Below, one piece after another: positions 27,418 through 36,062 of a stretch of DNA of 50,856 bases; the stretch's first letter is position 1; the number at the start of each line of letters is the position of its first letter. The stretch spans positions 1 through 50,856 of the forward strand of contig NZ_WWIR01000348.1 of the NCBI RefSeq assembly GCF_009863025.1. The letters run 5' to 3'. The position numbers and the translations under genes were made by a program. Under the pieces are notes generated by a model. The model was not told the DNA's origin. It did not search any database and was given only the letters and a program-made list of their open reading frames with translations. The stretch comes from Streptomyces sp. SID4985 (GTDB lineage: Bacteria; Actinomycetota; Actinomycetes; Streptomycetales; Streptomycetaceae).

Positions 27418-28947
27418 ATGTCAGACGACTACCTCGTACGCATCGGCAAGCTCATCCGTGACGCCCGGCAGCACCGCGGCTGGACTCAGGCCCAGCTCGC
27501 GGAGGCTCTCGGCACGAGCCAGAGCGCGGTCAACCGCATCGAGCGCGGGAACCAGAACATCAGCCTTGAGATGATCGCCCGCATCGGAGAGGCCCTGGAC
27601 AGCGAGATCGTGTCGCTGGGTTACGCGGGCCCGATGCATCTGCGCGTCGTCGGCGGCCGTCGCCTGTCCGGCGCCATCGACGTCAAGACGAGCAAGAACG
27701 CCTGCGTCGCCCTGCTGTGCGCGTCCCTGCTGAACAAGGGCCGTACGGTACTGCGCCGGGTCGCCCGGATCGAGGAGGTGTACCGCCTCCTGGAGGTGCT
27801 CAACTCCATCGGCGTCCGCACCCGCTGGATCAACGACGGTGTCGACCTCGAACTCGTCCCCCCGGCCCAGCTGGAGATGGACGCCATCGACGCGGAGGCG
27901 GCCGTCCGCACCCGCTCGATCATCATGTTCCTCGGCCCGTTGCTGCACCGCATGGACCGCTTCATGCTGCCGTACGCCGGCGGCTGCGACCTCGGCACCC
28001 GCACCATCGAGCCGCACATGATCGCGCTGCGCCGGTTCGGCCTGGACATCGCGGCGACCGAGGGGCAGTACCACGCGGTGGTGGACCGTACCGTCCGCCC
28101 GGACCGCCCGATCGTCCTGACCGAGCGCGGCGACACCGTGACCGAGAACGCGCTGCTCGCGGCCGCCCGCCACGACGGCGTGACCGTCATCCGCAACGCC
28201 TCCTCCAACTACATGGTCCAGGACCTGTGCTTCTTCCTGGAGGCCCTGGGCGTACGGGTCGAGGGCATCGGCACCACCACCCTCACCGTGCACGGCGTCC
28301 CGAACATCGACATCGATGTCGACTACTCCCCCTCCGAGGACCCGGTCGAGGCGATGAGCCTGGTCGCCGCGGCCGTGGTGACGGAATCCGAGCTGACGGT
28401 CCGCCGGGTGCCGATCGAGTTCCTCGAGATCGAGCTGGCGGTCCTGGAGGAGATGGGCCTCGACCACGACCGCAGCCGCGAGTACTTCGCCGACAACGGC
28501 CGTACCCGCCTGGTCGACCTCACGGTCCGCCCCTCCAAGCTGGAGGCGCCGATCGACAAGATCCACCCGATGCCGTTCCCCGGCCTCAACATCGACAACG
28601 TCCCGTTCTTCGCCGCCATCGCCGCCGTGGCCCAGGGCAAGACCCTGATCCACGACTGGGTCTACGACAACCGCGCGATCTACCTGACGGACCTCAACCG
28701 CCTCGGCGGCCGCCTCCAACTCCTCGACCCCCACCGCGTGTTGGTGGAAGGCCCGACCCGCTGGCGCGCCGCCGAAATGATGTGCCCGCCCGCACTCCGC
28801 CCCGCCGTGGTCGTCCTCCTGGCGATGATGGCGGCGGAGGGCACGTCGGTGCTCCGCAACGTGTACGTCATCAACCGGGGGTACGAGGACCTGGCGGAGC
28901 GACTGAACTCGATCGGGGCGCAGATCGAGATCTTCCGGGACATCTGA
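27418..28947 (+). CDS. UDP-N-acetylglucosamine 1-carboxyvinyltransferase-like protein with N-terminal XRE helix-turn-helix
   Basis: 509-residue fusion. Residues 1-65 are an XRE/Cro helix-turn-helix (GWTQAQLAEALGTSQSAVNRIE). Residues about 75-509 are the MurA/EPSP-synthase fold, which transfers enolpyruvate to UDP-GlcNAc in peptidoglycan synthesis. MurA landmarks are kept: Lys in SKNACVALLCASLL, the active-site Cys in AGGCDLGTR, and an Asp in PGLNID at the position of the MurA catalytic Asp, although the usual FPTDMQ sequence is changed to LNIDNV. This change and the DNA-binding domain raise the possibility of a regulator derived from MurA. Matches the second MurA paralogue of Streptomyces (SCO5998-like, from memory). 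Confidence 0.9.
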   Translation: MSDDYLVRIGKLIRDARQHRGWTQAQLAEALGTSQSAVNRIERGNQNISLEMIARIGEALDSEIVSLGYAGPMHLRVVGGRRLSGAIDVKTSKNACVALLCASLLNKGRTVLRRVARIEEVYRLLEVLNSIGVRTRWINDGVDLELVPPAQLEMDAIDAEAAVRTRSIIMFLGPLLHRMDRFMLPYAGGCDLGTRTIEPHMIALRRFGLDIAATEGQYHAVVDRTVRPDRPIVLTERGDTVTENALLAAARHDGVTVIRNASSNYMVQDLCFFLEALGVRVEGIGTTTLTVHGVPNIDIDVDYSPSEDPVEAMSLVAAAVVTESELTVRRVPIEFLEIELAVLEEMGLDHDRSREYFADNGRTRLVDLTVRPSKLEAPIDKIHPMPFPGLNIDNVPFFAAIAAVAQGKTLIHDWVYDNRAIYLTDLNRLGGRLQLLDPHRVLVEGPTRWRAAEMMCPPALRPAVVVLLAMMAAEGTSVLRNVYVINRGYEDLAERLNSIGAQIEIFRDI

Positions 28948-28961
28948 GGGCGTCCCGCGGT

Positions 28962-28992
28962 GCGGGGGGCGCCTGTCGGGCGCGCCTCCCGC
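28962..28992. terminator. Bidirectional terminator after the HTH-MurA gene
   Basis: 11-bp stem GCGGGGGGCGC / GCGCCTCCCGC containing one G-U pair in the plus-strand RNA, 9-nt loop, 15 bp after the stop and before a convergent gene. Confidence 0.7.
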
Positions 28993-29012
28993 TTACCGCA
29001 ACGTGTCTTCGC

Positions 29013-30767
29013 TCAGCCGGAGTTGTAGCCCCAGCGCGCCTGGCCGTCCCTGCCCATGAAGCACTTCGCGGGGCGTCCGTCGGTGGTGGTCGCGGTGGCT
29101 CCCACCGGGGAGCAGTACTGGCCGAACTGGGTGCCCGGGCGGCTTCCGGTGCCGCTGGTGGTTCCGCCGGAGGTGCTGGAGGAGCCGCCGCTGGTTCCGC
29201 CCGAGGTGGTGGACGAGCCGCCGCTGGTCGAGCTTCCGCTCCTGGACGAGCCTCCGCCGGTGCTGCCTCCGGTCGTGCCGCCGCTCGTGGTGGAGCCGTA
29301 CTGCGGCTGAGGGCGCGGCCGTGACTCGGGCTCGGGGTTCGGATTCGGCTTGGGCTTCGGTTTGGGCTTCGGCTTCGGCTTCGGGCTGGGGCTGGGCTGG
29401 GCGCAGGGGGTGTCGGGGTCGATCAGCCACAGGTCGACCTGCGTCCAGGCCGAGACCTCGCTCTCGGGCTCCGGCTGCTGACGGCACACCCGCCAGTCGT
29501 CCAGATCGCGGTCGTCGTACAGGCGCCGGTTGGTGTGGGCGTGCCAGGTGGCCGTGTGGGCGACGTCGAGGTCGCCGAGGACGCGTAGGGCGTCGTCGAA
29601 CCGTCGGCCGATGAGGTCCGGCATGACGATCCGGCGCGGGCCGAGCAGCTGCGTGGGGCACAGTTCCTGTTCGGGGACCGCGTAGAGCGTCAGGAATCTG
29701 CGTGAAGGGCGAACCGATTCATCGCGGGAGGGTGTCTGGAAGCAGACCCGCCAGCCGCTTGTGGTGAGGTCCACTCGGCGGAGGTCGGAGGAGGCATCGA
29801 CCGCCGACACACTCACCCACGGGTGGCGCCGGGCGTCCGCGACAGCGGCGGTGAGCTCGGCTCCCTTGAAGTCGGGGACGTCCAGGACGCTGTCCGTCCC
29901 GCCCCGCGCGGTCGCGTGTCCCCCGCCCGACACCGCGCCCGAGCCGGCGAACAGCGCTCCGACCACGGCGAGGGACATGAGGACGGGGTGCCTGCGTATC
30001 CAGGTGAGGAACCGCGCCCGGCCGTGCGGCCGCAGGGGAGAGTCCGCGGGCAGGAGGTCACCCATGCGCTGGAGACGGTCGCCCTTCGGGTCGATCTTCG
30101 AACCGTGCAGTTTGTGCGGCTTCCCGTCGATGAGGAGATCGACGGAGTTCAGGATGCCGTACGTGCGGCGGAGGATCCGCAGGGGCTTGGGGGCCCGGAC
30201 CGCCTTGGGCGCCACGAGACCGCGAAGAAGGACGAGCCCGTTCCTCGTGAACGCCGCGTACCCCCAGCCGCAGTGGTAGAGGGCACGTACGTCTTCGCCC
30301 GGTTCGAGCTCCCCCAGCAGCACGTTCCTGTGGTCGTCCGACAGGGAGAGCGTCTCGTCGGCCGCGACGACGGCTGTGCGCGGATCACCGGCGAGGGAAC
30401 CGGTCGCCGGGTTGCCCGCGCGCTGGACGAGTCCACCCGACGCGTCGATCCGCGAGCCCCACACAGCGACGCGCCGCCCCTTCACCGACACGTCCACGCG
30501 CTGCCGCGCCCCGTACGCGGGCCGAAGGATGGTCAGCGGCCTCTCGACCCTCGTCGGCGTCTCCCCGCCCAGGAGGATGAGCGCGTCGTCGGTAAGCGCG
30601 GCGTACCCCAGTCCTTGGTGATAGAGCGCCAGCACCTTCTCTCCCGCACGGAGGGTGGCGAGCAGTTCCTCCGCCCTGTGGGGCGGGAGCGTGACCGGCT
30701 CGACGGCCGCCACCTCGGCGGTGCGGGGGTCATGACGCAGCGGACTCTGCGCGGCAGCAGGGGACAT
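29013..30767 (-). CDS. Single-pass membrane protein with duplicated N-terminal domain and PASTA-like repeats
   Basis: 584 residues from ATG 30767. Two homologous cytoplasmic repeats at about 15-110 and 135-230 (GEKVLALYHQGLGYAALTDDALILL versus GEDVRALYHCGWGYAAFTRNGLVLL, each quoted in part), resembling bacterial PH-like domains, then one membrane helix near 265-285 (VLMSLAVVGALFAGSGAV). Outside follow two PASTA-like repeats (VPDFKGAELTAAVADA; MPDLIGRRFDDALRVL), a Lys-Pro repeat linker, a Ser/Gly/Thr-rich linker, and a small C-terminal domain with two cysteines (YCSPVGAT; AKCFMGRDGQARWGY). PASTA modules bind peptidoglycan in Ser/Thr kinases; no kinase domain is present. The start is uncertain as no ribosome binding site is seen; ATG 30854 is the longest option. 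Confidence 0.8.
   Translation of the reverse strand: MSPAAAQSPLRHDPRTAEVAAVEPVTLPPHRAEELLATLRAGEKVLALYHQGLGYAALTDDALILLGGETPTRVERPLTILRPAYGARQRVDVSVKGRRVAVWGSRIDASGGLVQRAGNPATGSLAGDPRTAVVAADETLSLSDDHRNVLLGELEPGEDVRALYHCGWGYAAFTRNGLVLLRGLVAPKAVRAPKPLRILRRTYGILNSVDLLIDGKPHKLHGSKIDPKGDRLQRMGDLLPADSPLRPHGRARFLTWIRRHPVLMSLAVVGALFAGSGAVSGGGHATARGGTDSVLDVPDFKGAELTAAVADARRHPWVSVSAVDASSDLRRVDLTTSGWRVCFQTPSRDESVRPSRRFLTLYAVPEQELCPTQLLGPRRIVMPDLIGRRFDDALRVLGDLDVAHTATWHAHTNRRLYDDRDLDDWRVCRQQPEPESEVSAWTQVDLWLIDPDTPCAQPSPSPKPKPKPKPKPKPNPNPEPESRPRPQPQYGSTTSGGTTGGSTGGGSSRSGSSTSGGSSTTSGGTSGGSSSTSGGTTSGTGSRPGTQFGQYCSPVGATATTTDGRPAKCFMGRDGQARWGYNSG
29130..29400. repeat. Low-complexity tandem codon repeats
   Basis: 29346-29400 is a degenerate 6-bp repeat (GGCTTC/GGTTTG/GGCTTG units) encoding Lys-Pro pairs; 29130-29300 encodes repeated Ser-Gly-Gly-Thr-Ser blocks. 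Both lie inside the PASTA-like membrane protein gene. Confidence 0.8.
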
Positions 30768-30887
30768 ATGCGGAGGATAATGGCTGCCGATCTTGGGCCG
30801 GATACCGGTCCCACCTGCGTACGGCGATGACCTGCCCTCCTGAGACCAGGTCATCGCCCGTACGGCAGCGCGAGGAGTGACGGCGCG

Positions 30888-31943
30888 TCATCGCTCCTGC
30901 GGCTCGCCCCGGACCGGGAGTCCGCACGCGCGGTAGATCTCGTCGAGGACCCCCATGTTCGCCACGGCGTCGGCGGGCGAGGTGATGACCGGGCCCTTGT
31001 CCAGCACCGCCGCCGCGAAGGCCGACAGCTGGCAGTCGTAGCTCGAGGGGGTACGGCTGAGGGCTTCCCGCCTCACCACGCCCCCTCCCTCGGCACGCGG
31101 TGCTCGGACGGTGAGCCGGTGATAAAGCTGCGGCATCACGAAGTTGATCACGTCCAGCTCACCGGCGGACCCGATCGCCCGCGCCCGGATCGACAGCAGA
31201 CGACGCGACCACATCGACGCGCGGACATGTCCAACCACCCCGCTCGGAAAGGCGAGTTCGGCACTCATCGCCCGGTCGACGCGCGGGTCCTTGCGCAGGG
31301 TCAGCATCCGGGCACCCGTCACCGTCGGGTCGCCTCCGCCGAGGAGCCGGGCGACGTGGACCGCGTAGCAGCCGGCGTCCATGGTCGCCCCGCCCGCCAG
31401 TCCGTAGTCGTACCGGATGTCGCTGAACCGGGGCAGCGGGAAGCACACTTCGGCCTCGACGCGCTGCAACTCGCCGAGCTCACCGCTCTCCACGATCTCC
31501 CGCATGCGCGCGGCCAGTGGATGGTGACGGTAGTGAAACGCCTCCATCACCACCAGACCGCTCCGCTCGAAAGCCTCGGCAGCGGCTTCCGCTACTCGCT
31601 CCGCCTCGGCCCGGTTCGCGGTGAACGGCTTCTCGCACAGCACGTGCTTGCCTGCCCGCAGCGCCTTCAACGTCCACTCCGCGTGCAGCCCGTTGGGCAA
31701 CGGCACGTACACGGCGTCCACTTGAGGGTCTTCAAGCAGCGCGTCGTAGCCGGTGTGCACGTCGGGGATGCCGTGCTTGCGGGCGAACTCCTCGGCGCGA
31801 CGGCGGTCGCGAGCGGCGACTGCGGTCACTGTGACGCGGGGGTTCCGGCTCGCGGGTTTGATGAGCGCGCTCGGCGCGATGGCGGCTGCGCCGAGCAGGC
31901 CGATTCTGAGGGCTTGGGGTGGGGGGTTCGGTGTGATGGTCAT
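30888..31943 (-). CDS. Gfo/Idh/MocA-family NAD(P)-dependent oxidoreductase
   Basis: 351-residue cytosolic dehydrogenase acting on sugars or related polyols. N-terminal Rossmann fold (RIGLLGAAAIAPSALIKP, a variant of GxGxxG with Ala in place of one Gly), the family motif CEKPFTANRAEA with its Lys at about residue 105, and the substrate-domain region MDAGCYAVHVARLLGGG that carries the catalytic-region His. ATG at 31943. Its stop is about 120 bp upstream of the PASTA-like protein start on the same strand; no shared function is evident. Substrate not predictable. Confidence 0.88.
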   Translation of the reverse strand: MTITPNPPPQALRIGLLGAAAIAPSALIKPASRNPRVTVTAVAARDRRRAEEFARKHGIPDVHTGYDALLEDPQVDAVYVPLPNGLHAEWTLKALRAGKHVLCEKPFTANRAEAERVAEAAAEAFERSGLVVMEAFHYRHHPLAARMREIVESGELGELQRVEAEVCFPLPRFSDIRYDYGLAGGATMDAGCYAVHVARLLGGGDPTVTGARMLTLRKDPRVDRAMSAELAFPSGVVGHVRASMWSRRLLSIRARAIGSAGELDVINFVMPQLYHRLTVRAPRAEGGGVVRREALSRTPSSYDCQLSAFAAAVLDKGPVITSPADAVANMGVLDEIYRACGLPVRGEPQER

Positions 31944-31999
31944 GGCAGACGGTACGGAGGGTGGGCTTTCTGTGCTCGGGGGTGGGCCTATCTCTGCGA

Positions 32000-32406
32000 T
32001 CAGTACTGAGTGTTGAGATCCGTGCCCTTGGGTGCTCGCCAGCAGCCGGAGACCACGTTCACCATGATCAACGGCTCCTTCTCGTGCGGATTGGACGGGG
32101 TGGACACCATGAGCACGGCGTTCACCGAGTCGAGATACTGGGGCCCGGCTCCGTGACCTTCGCCGTACGCATGTCGATCATCTCGTAGATCGCGCTGGAG
32201 GCGGCTTTCGCCTTGTCGCGAGCCTTGTCCACGTCCAGCAGAGGGAGGCTGGAGGCCGTTTCAGCGTCGGAGGGCTGCCGCGTCGAGGGCGCGCTTCCGT
32301 TGTCGTCCACAGTCTTCGAGCATCCTGCCGTGAGAAGGGAAACTGCGGCTACGGCGGCAAGACCGATGGTGAACCCTCGGCACCGCGTCCTCACTGGGCT
32401 ACGCAT
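32000..32406 (-). pseudogene. Broken lipoprotein gene (frameshift/deletion)
   Basis: The reading frame from ATG 32406 encodes a lipoprotein signal (RCRGFTIGLAAVAAVSLLTAGC, shown in part; lipobox LLTAGC) and continues to TEPGPSISTR, stopping at 32122. A second frame on the same strand, 32140-32000, encodes 46 residues starting QYLDSVNAVLMVSTPSNPH and ending GCWRAPKGTDLNTQY before a stop. This reads like the C-terminus of the same protein, joined out of frame. The two parts total about 140 residues, so an internal deletion with frameshift is likely. Follows the alpha/beta hydrolase gene by 10 bp in the same operon. Confidence 0.65.
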
Positions 32407-32416
32407 CAACATCACC

Positions 32417-33973
32417 TTACGGGTGGACCACTTGGTTGTACCGTCCAGTCACAACGGCTCCCTGGTTCTGGAGACTGAGGGAGTCCTCGTCCCAGTAGCC
32501 ACTGTGACCATCCGTGTCGACGGCCATGCGATGCGCGCCGAACGCTTCGTCGGACGGGACCGTCTGGATGTAACCGGCGTCGTACGGCAGCCCGTGGAAG
32601 GTCTGAACGCCCGGACTGCCCGCCACGACGATGTCGTCCGCCGCGAAGTGCCCCGGCGCCTTCGACGCGGCGCCCACAGTGGTGGAACCATAGCTGTGAC
32701 CAATGACAGTGGTGTGACTGGCATCCGTGCCGCCCGTGATGGTCGAGGTCGACTGACTGGGGTCCAGGCCATGGGCCTCCTTCCACACCCGCGTCATGCG
32801 GCCGATGTCCCCCGCGGCCCCCTCAAGCTTCGACTTCGTCCCCGGCACGTACACCGCCGTGTTGTCCGCCGTGTCCGGGTTGCCGTTGGCCAGGATGACG
32901 TGTCCGTTGCCCTTGAGGTCGAAGCCCAGAAGGTAGGCAGGCGGCAAGCCGTCGATGCCGGTCCGGTCGAAGCGGGACTCGATGGCGTCCATGCCCTTGA
33001 GCTGGCTTTGGAACCGCGTGCCGCCCTTGGCGTTCCAGAGGACCCAGTCCGGGTTGCTGCCGGTTCTCCCTGCCGCGTCGACCATCGTTTGGGGCGGCTC
33101 GGGGCCCAAGGCGTCAAGCTCGCTCCGGACCCGGGCGCGCGACTCGTCCAGCACGGTCCGGTTGGACGAGTCGCGGACCACGCTCGGTACGCCGTCGAGC
33201 GCGCCGATCTCCGCCGGATACAGCGTCTGATACTCCTCGCGCTGCTCTTGCGTGAGGCCGTCCCACCACTCCTTGTTGTCGGCCGCGGACTTGCCATGCG
33301 GAATGCCGTCCTTGCCGAGGTAGGTGCCGACCGTCTTCTGGACGTCGCGTGTGTCGTGGGCCTCGTCCAGGAGCATGTCGTCGGTCACGGCAAGACCGTC
33401 CGGTGCCTTCAGCTCGCGAAGGATCTTCGCGTACCGGTTGTCGATCTCGATGGCGCCGCTCACCGCCTGCGAGATGCGCTCGGCGATGTCTTCGGCCTTG
33501 CCTTTGTTGGGATCGCCGTTCGCCTCACCCGCACCAGGCAGGTACGGCACCGGGGCGCCCGGCCTGGCGGCTCCGGTGCCTGGGGAGGTACCCGAGGCCA
33601 TGGGCAGCTCGGTGCTCCTCGGGTACTCGACCGAGCCGTCCTCGTTGACCGTGAACTTGAGGTCGGCCGCGTCATCGAGGGCCCGTCCCAGTTGCTTCTG
33701 GACGCCGGACAGTTCCGAGGCGAGAGCGTTCAGGGTCGTTCGGACGAGACCGCACTCGCCGTGCAGATATTGGTAGTTGCGGCCGAGCCGGGTCAGGTCC
33801 CGCCCTGCCGAGGTCTGCGCCTCGCCCTTCTGCGTGGTGTGGATCGGCGCCGCCATCTCCTGATCGACCCGGATACGTGCGGCGTCGGCGCGGTTGCTGA
33901 CCTTGCTCCAGCCGTCGGCCGCTTGCTCGTACTCGGTGAGCTTCGCATCGCGCAACTGCTGCCATGTGGGCAT
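32417..33973 (-). CDS. Alpha/beta hydrolase of the DUF1023 type with helical N-terminal domain
   Basis: 518 residues. The first 300 are mostly charged helices (AAGRIR-like coiled segments such as LTRLGRNYQYLHGECGLVRT), followed by the hydrolase domain: LLGFDLKGNGHVILANGNPDTADN, then the nucleophile elbow GHSYGSTTVG with the Ser at about residue 440, and HSGYWDEDS containing the likely catalytic His. No signal peptide. ATG at 33973 lies 7 bp after the stop of the preceding ESX-like gene. Helical N-domain plus an ESX-like neighbour resembles type VII secretion effector-style pairs; that role is inference. Confidence 0.85.
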   Translation of the reverse strand: MPTWQQLRDAKLTEYEQAADGWSKVSNRADAARIRVDQEMAAPIHTTQKGEAQTSAGRDLTRLGRNYQYLHGECGLVRTTLNALASELSGVQKQLGRALDDAADLKFTVNEDGSVEYPRSTELPMASGTSPGTGAARPGAPVPYLPGAGEANGDPNKGKAEDIAERISQAVSGAIEIDNRYAKILRELKAPDGLAVTDDMLLDEAHDTRDVQKTVGTYLGKDGIPHGKSAADNKEWWDGLTQEQREEYQTLYPAEIGALDGVPSVVRDSSNRTVLDESRARVRSELDALGPEPPQTMVDAAGRTGSNPDWVLWNAKGGTRFQSQLKGMDAIESRFDRTGIDGLPPAYLLGFDLKGNGHVILANGNPDTADNTAVYVPGTKSKLEGAAGDIGRMTRVWKEAHGLDPSQSTSTITGGTDASHTTVIGHSYGSTTVGAASKAPGHFAADDIVVAGSPGVQTFHGLPYDAGYIQTVPSDEAFGAHRMAVDTDGHSGYWDEDSLSLQNQGAVVTGRYNQVVHP

Positions 33974-33980
33974 GCCCGCC

Positions 33981-34478
33981 TCACCGCGCCCAGTCGGGCT
34001 TGTGACCGGTGTCGACACGGTTGACCTTGCCGGCGACGGCGGGATCGACCTCACCGAAGTCCCGGCCGGTCTTCGCGAGCGCGCCGTGCAACCGGTCGCA
34101 CTCCTCGCGTACCGAGGTCAGCCGCTTCTCCCAGGTGGGCAAGATCTGACTCAGCGCGGCGGTGCTGGCGAAACCGTCGGCACCACCCTTGACACCCTCG
34201 TGCGCCGTGCTCAGCTCGGTAAGGCGCGAGTGGGTCGCGATCCGCAACTCTTGTGCCACACCAGAAGCCTTCATCCACGGCCCCTTCGACGCCTTCAGGT
34301 CAGGAGCCGACCCGCCGGGCGCATGTGTCGTCCGCCCTCCGGAGATGTCGGAACCCCACGGATCAGCCTTCTGCCACGGATCAGGTCGCCACCCGGCGAC
34401 GTACGGGCCGCAGGCTCGCCATGGAATCCAGCCCGCTTCGGCCGTGCCGGTTTGTCTAGTTATGGGGGTTCGCGGCAA
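33981..34478 (-). CDS. Helical ESX/WXG-like small protein
   Basis: Up to 165 residues. The core (APDLKASKGPWMKASGVAQ through LTELSTAHEGVKGGADGFAS to WEKRLTSVREECDRLHGAL) is a helical hairpin typical of WXG100-like or type VII-associated proteins found in front of DUF1023 hydrolases. The start is unclear: TTG at 34478 is the only in-frame start upstream of the core and gives an odd Trp/Pro-rich leader, while ATG at 34274 has AAGGGG 6 nt upstream but removes the APDLKASKGPW segment. First gene of a three-gene unit. Confidence 0.65.
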   Translation of the reverse strand: MPRTPITRQTGTAEAGWIPWRACGPYVAGWRPDPWQKADPWGSDISGGRTTHAPGGSAPDLKASKGPWMKASGVAQELRIATHSRLTELSTAHEGVKGGADGFASTAALSQILPTWEKRLTSVREECDRLHGALAKTGRDFGEVDPAVAGKVNRVDTGHKPDWAR

Positions 34479-34592
34479 TCCCGAGGACCCGCCCGTTCAC
34501 CCCAACTCCCCCCGCACACGACCCGTTTGGCCCGCTTCGACCGCGAGCAGAACCCCTCTGGGACAGTGCTGCGGCCGGATACAGGGGGCGGT

Positions 34593-35396
34593 ATGGGCGC
34601 GATATGGCTGACCGCGGTGGCGGTGGTCGTGGGAGGTGCGTTCGCCGGGTGGCGGCGGCGACTGTTCCCCGGCGGCTGGGCCTTCGCCCTCGCGTCCCGG
34701 TTCGCCGCCGAACGGCGTGAGCTGGCCCGGGCGCGGACGAGGGTACGCGGGCTGGAAGGGGCCGCCCGCGCGGACGAGTCGGCGGCGCGGGCCGAGTTGG
34801 CGGAACAGGAGCAGCGACACCGGAACGAGGTGCGGACCCGGGAACGGCTCATCGCCACGCTGAACAACCCCGGCACGGGCAGACGGCTGGGGAGCCTCGG
34901 GGAAGCGACTCTGAACGAGCACGTCGTGGTGGCGAGGGACGCCAAAGGCGTGCGGCACACGCTTCAACTCGCCGGGCTCGGCGTGGAGTTCGACTGGGGA
35001 GAGGAGAGCTACTACGTGTATCTCGTCCGGACCGACGGGCGCCGGGTGCGGGTCGACTACCCACGCAGCGGGGTGAGTTCGGACGATGCGGAGCAGACGC
35101 AGCGGCAGGAGACGCGTTACACCGAGAAGCAGGTGCGGGACTTCGCGGACGTGGTCCGGGACGCCGTCGCACAGGAGAACACCTTCCGCGCCCGTCTCCC
35201 CCAGCGCCTGAAGGAGACCGAGGCCGAACTCGACCGTGTCCGTGAGGACACCGCCGCCCAGGAGCGGGCGCGCGAGCGGCTGGCCAGGATCCAGGCACGC
35301 AACAAGGACAACCCCCATCTCCGGGACGCCCGCGAGGAGTTGGAGGCCGAGCGGCGGAAGTGGCGGGCGCTGGCCGGGAAGATGCCGCCCGCGTAG
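34593..35396 (+). CDS. Membrane-anchored coiled-coil protein
   Basis: 267 residues with an N-terminal membrane helix (AIWLTAVAVVVGGAFAGW) then a long charged coiled coil (about 30-95; RRELARARTRVRGLEGAAR), a globular middle (GVEFDWGEESYYVYLVRTDG) and a second coiled coil at the C-terminus (ERARERLARIQARNKDN). ATG at 34593 with GGGGGCGG upstream. No recognised family. Alone on its strand, ended by the strong hairpin at 35407-35439. Confidence 0.78.
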   Translation: MGAIWLTAVAVVVGGAFAGWRRRLFPGGWAFALASRFAAERRELARARTRVRGLEGAARADESAARAELAEQEQRHRNEVRTRERLIATLNNPGTGRRLGSLGEATLNEHVVVARDAKGVRHTLQLAGLGVEFDWGEESYYVYLVRTDGRRVRVDYPRSGVSSDDAEQTQRQETRYTEKQVRDFADVVRDAVAQENTFRARLPQRLKETEAELDRVREDTAAQERARERLARIQARNKDNPHLRDAREELEAERRKWRALAGKMPPA

Positions 35397-35406
35397 CGGG
35401 GAGGGA

Positions 35407-35439
35407 CGGTGTCGGCCCGGCACCACCGGGCCGACACCG
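35407..35439. terminator. Bidirectional terminator
   Basis: 14-bp perfect stem (CGGTGTCGGCCCGG / CCGGGCCGACACCG) with a 5-nt loop between two convergent genes. Confidence 0.9.
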
Positions 35440-35447
35440 GGGCGAGG

Positions 35448-35972
<525 letters not shown>

Positions 35973-36062
35973 TCATCACCCGAGCGGTGGCACCGCACTG
36001 GGCCGGGCGTACCACCCACCCCTCACACCGGTGGTGACCAGCACTGATGTCGAAGATCTAAA

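Noticed and set aside
29130..29400. Short repeats as a CRISPR-like array
   Set aside because: They are codon repeats within a coding frame (Lys-Pro and Ser-Gly-Gly linkers).
31119..32009. Plus-strand open frame opposite the Gfo/Idh/MocA gene
   Set aside because: No ribosome binding site or recognisable protein features; shadow frame.
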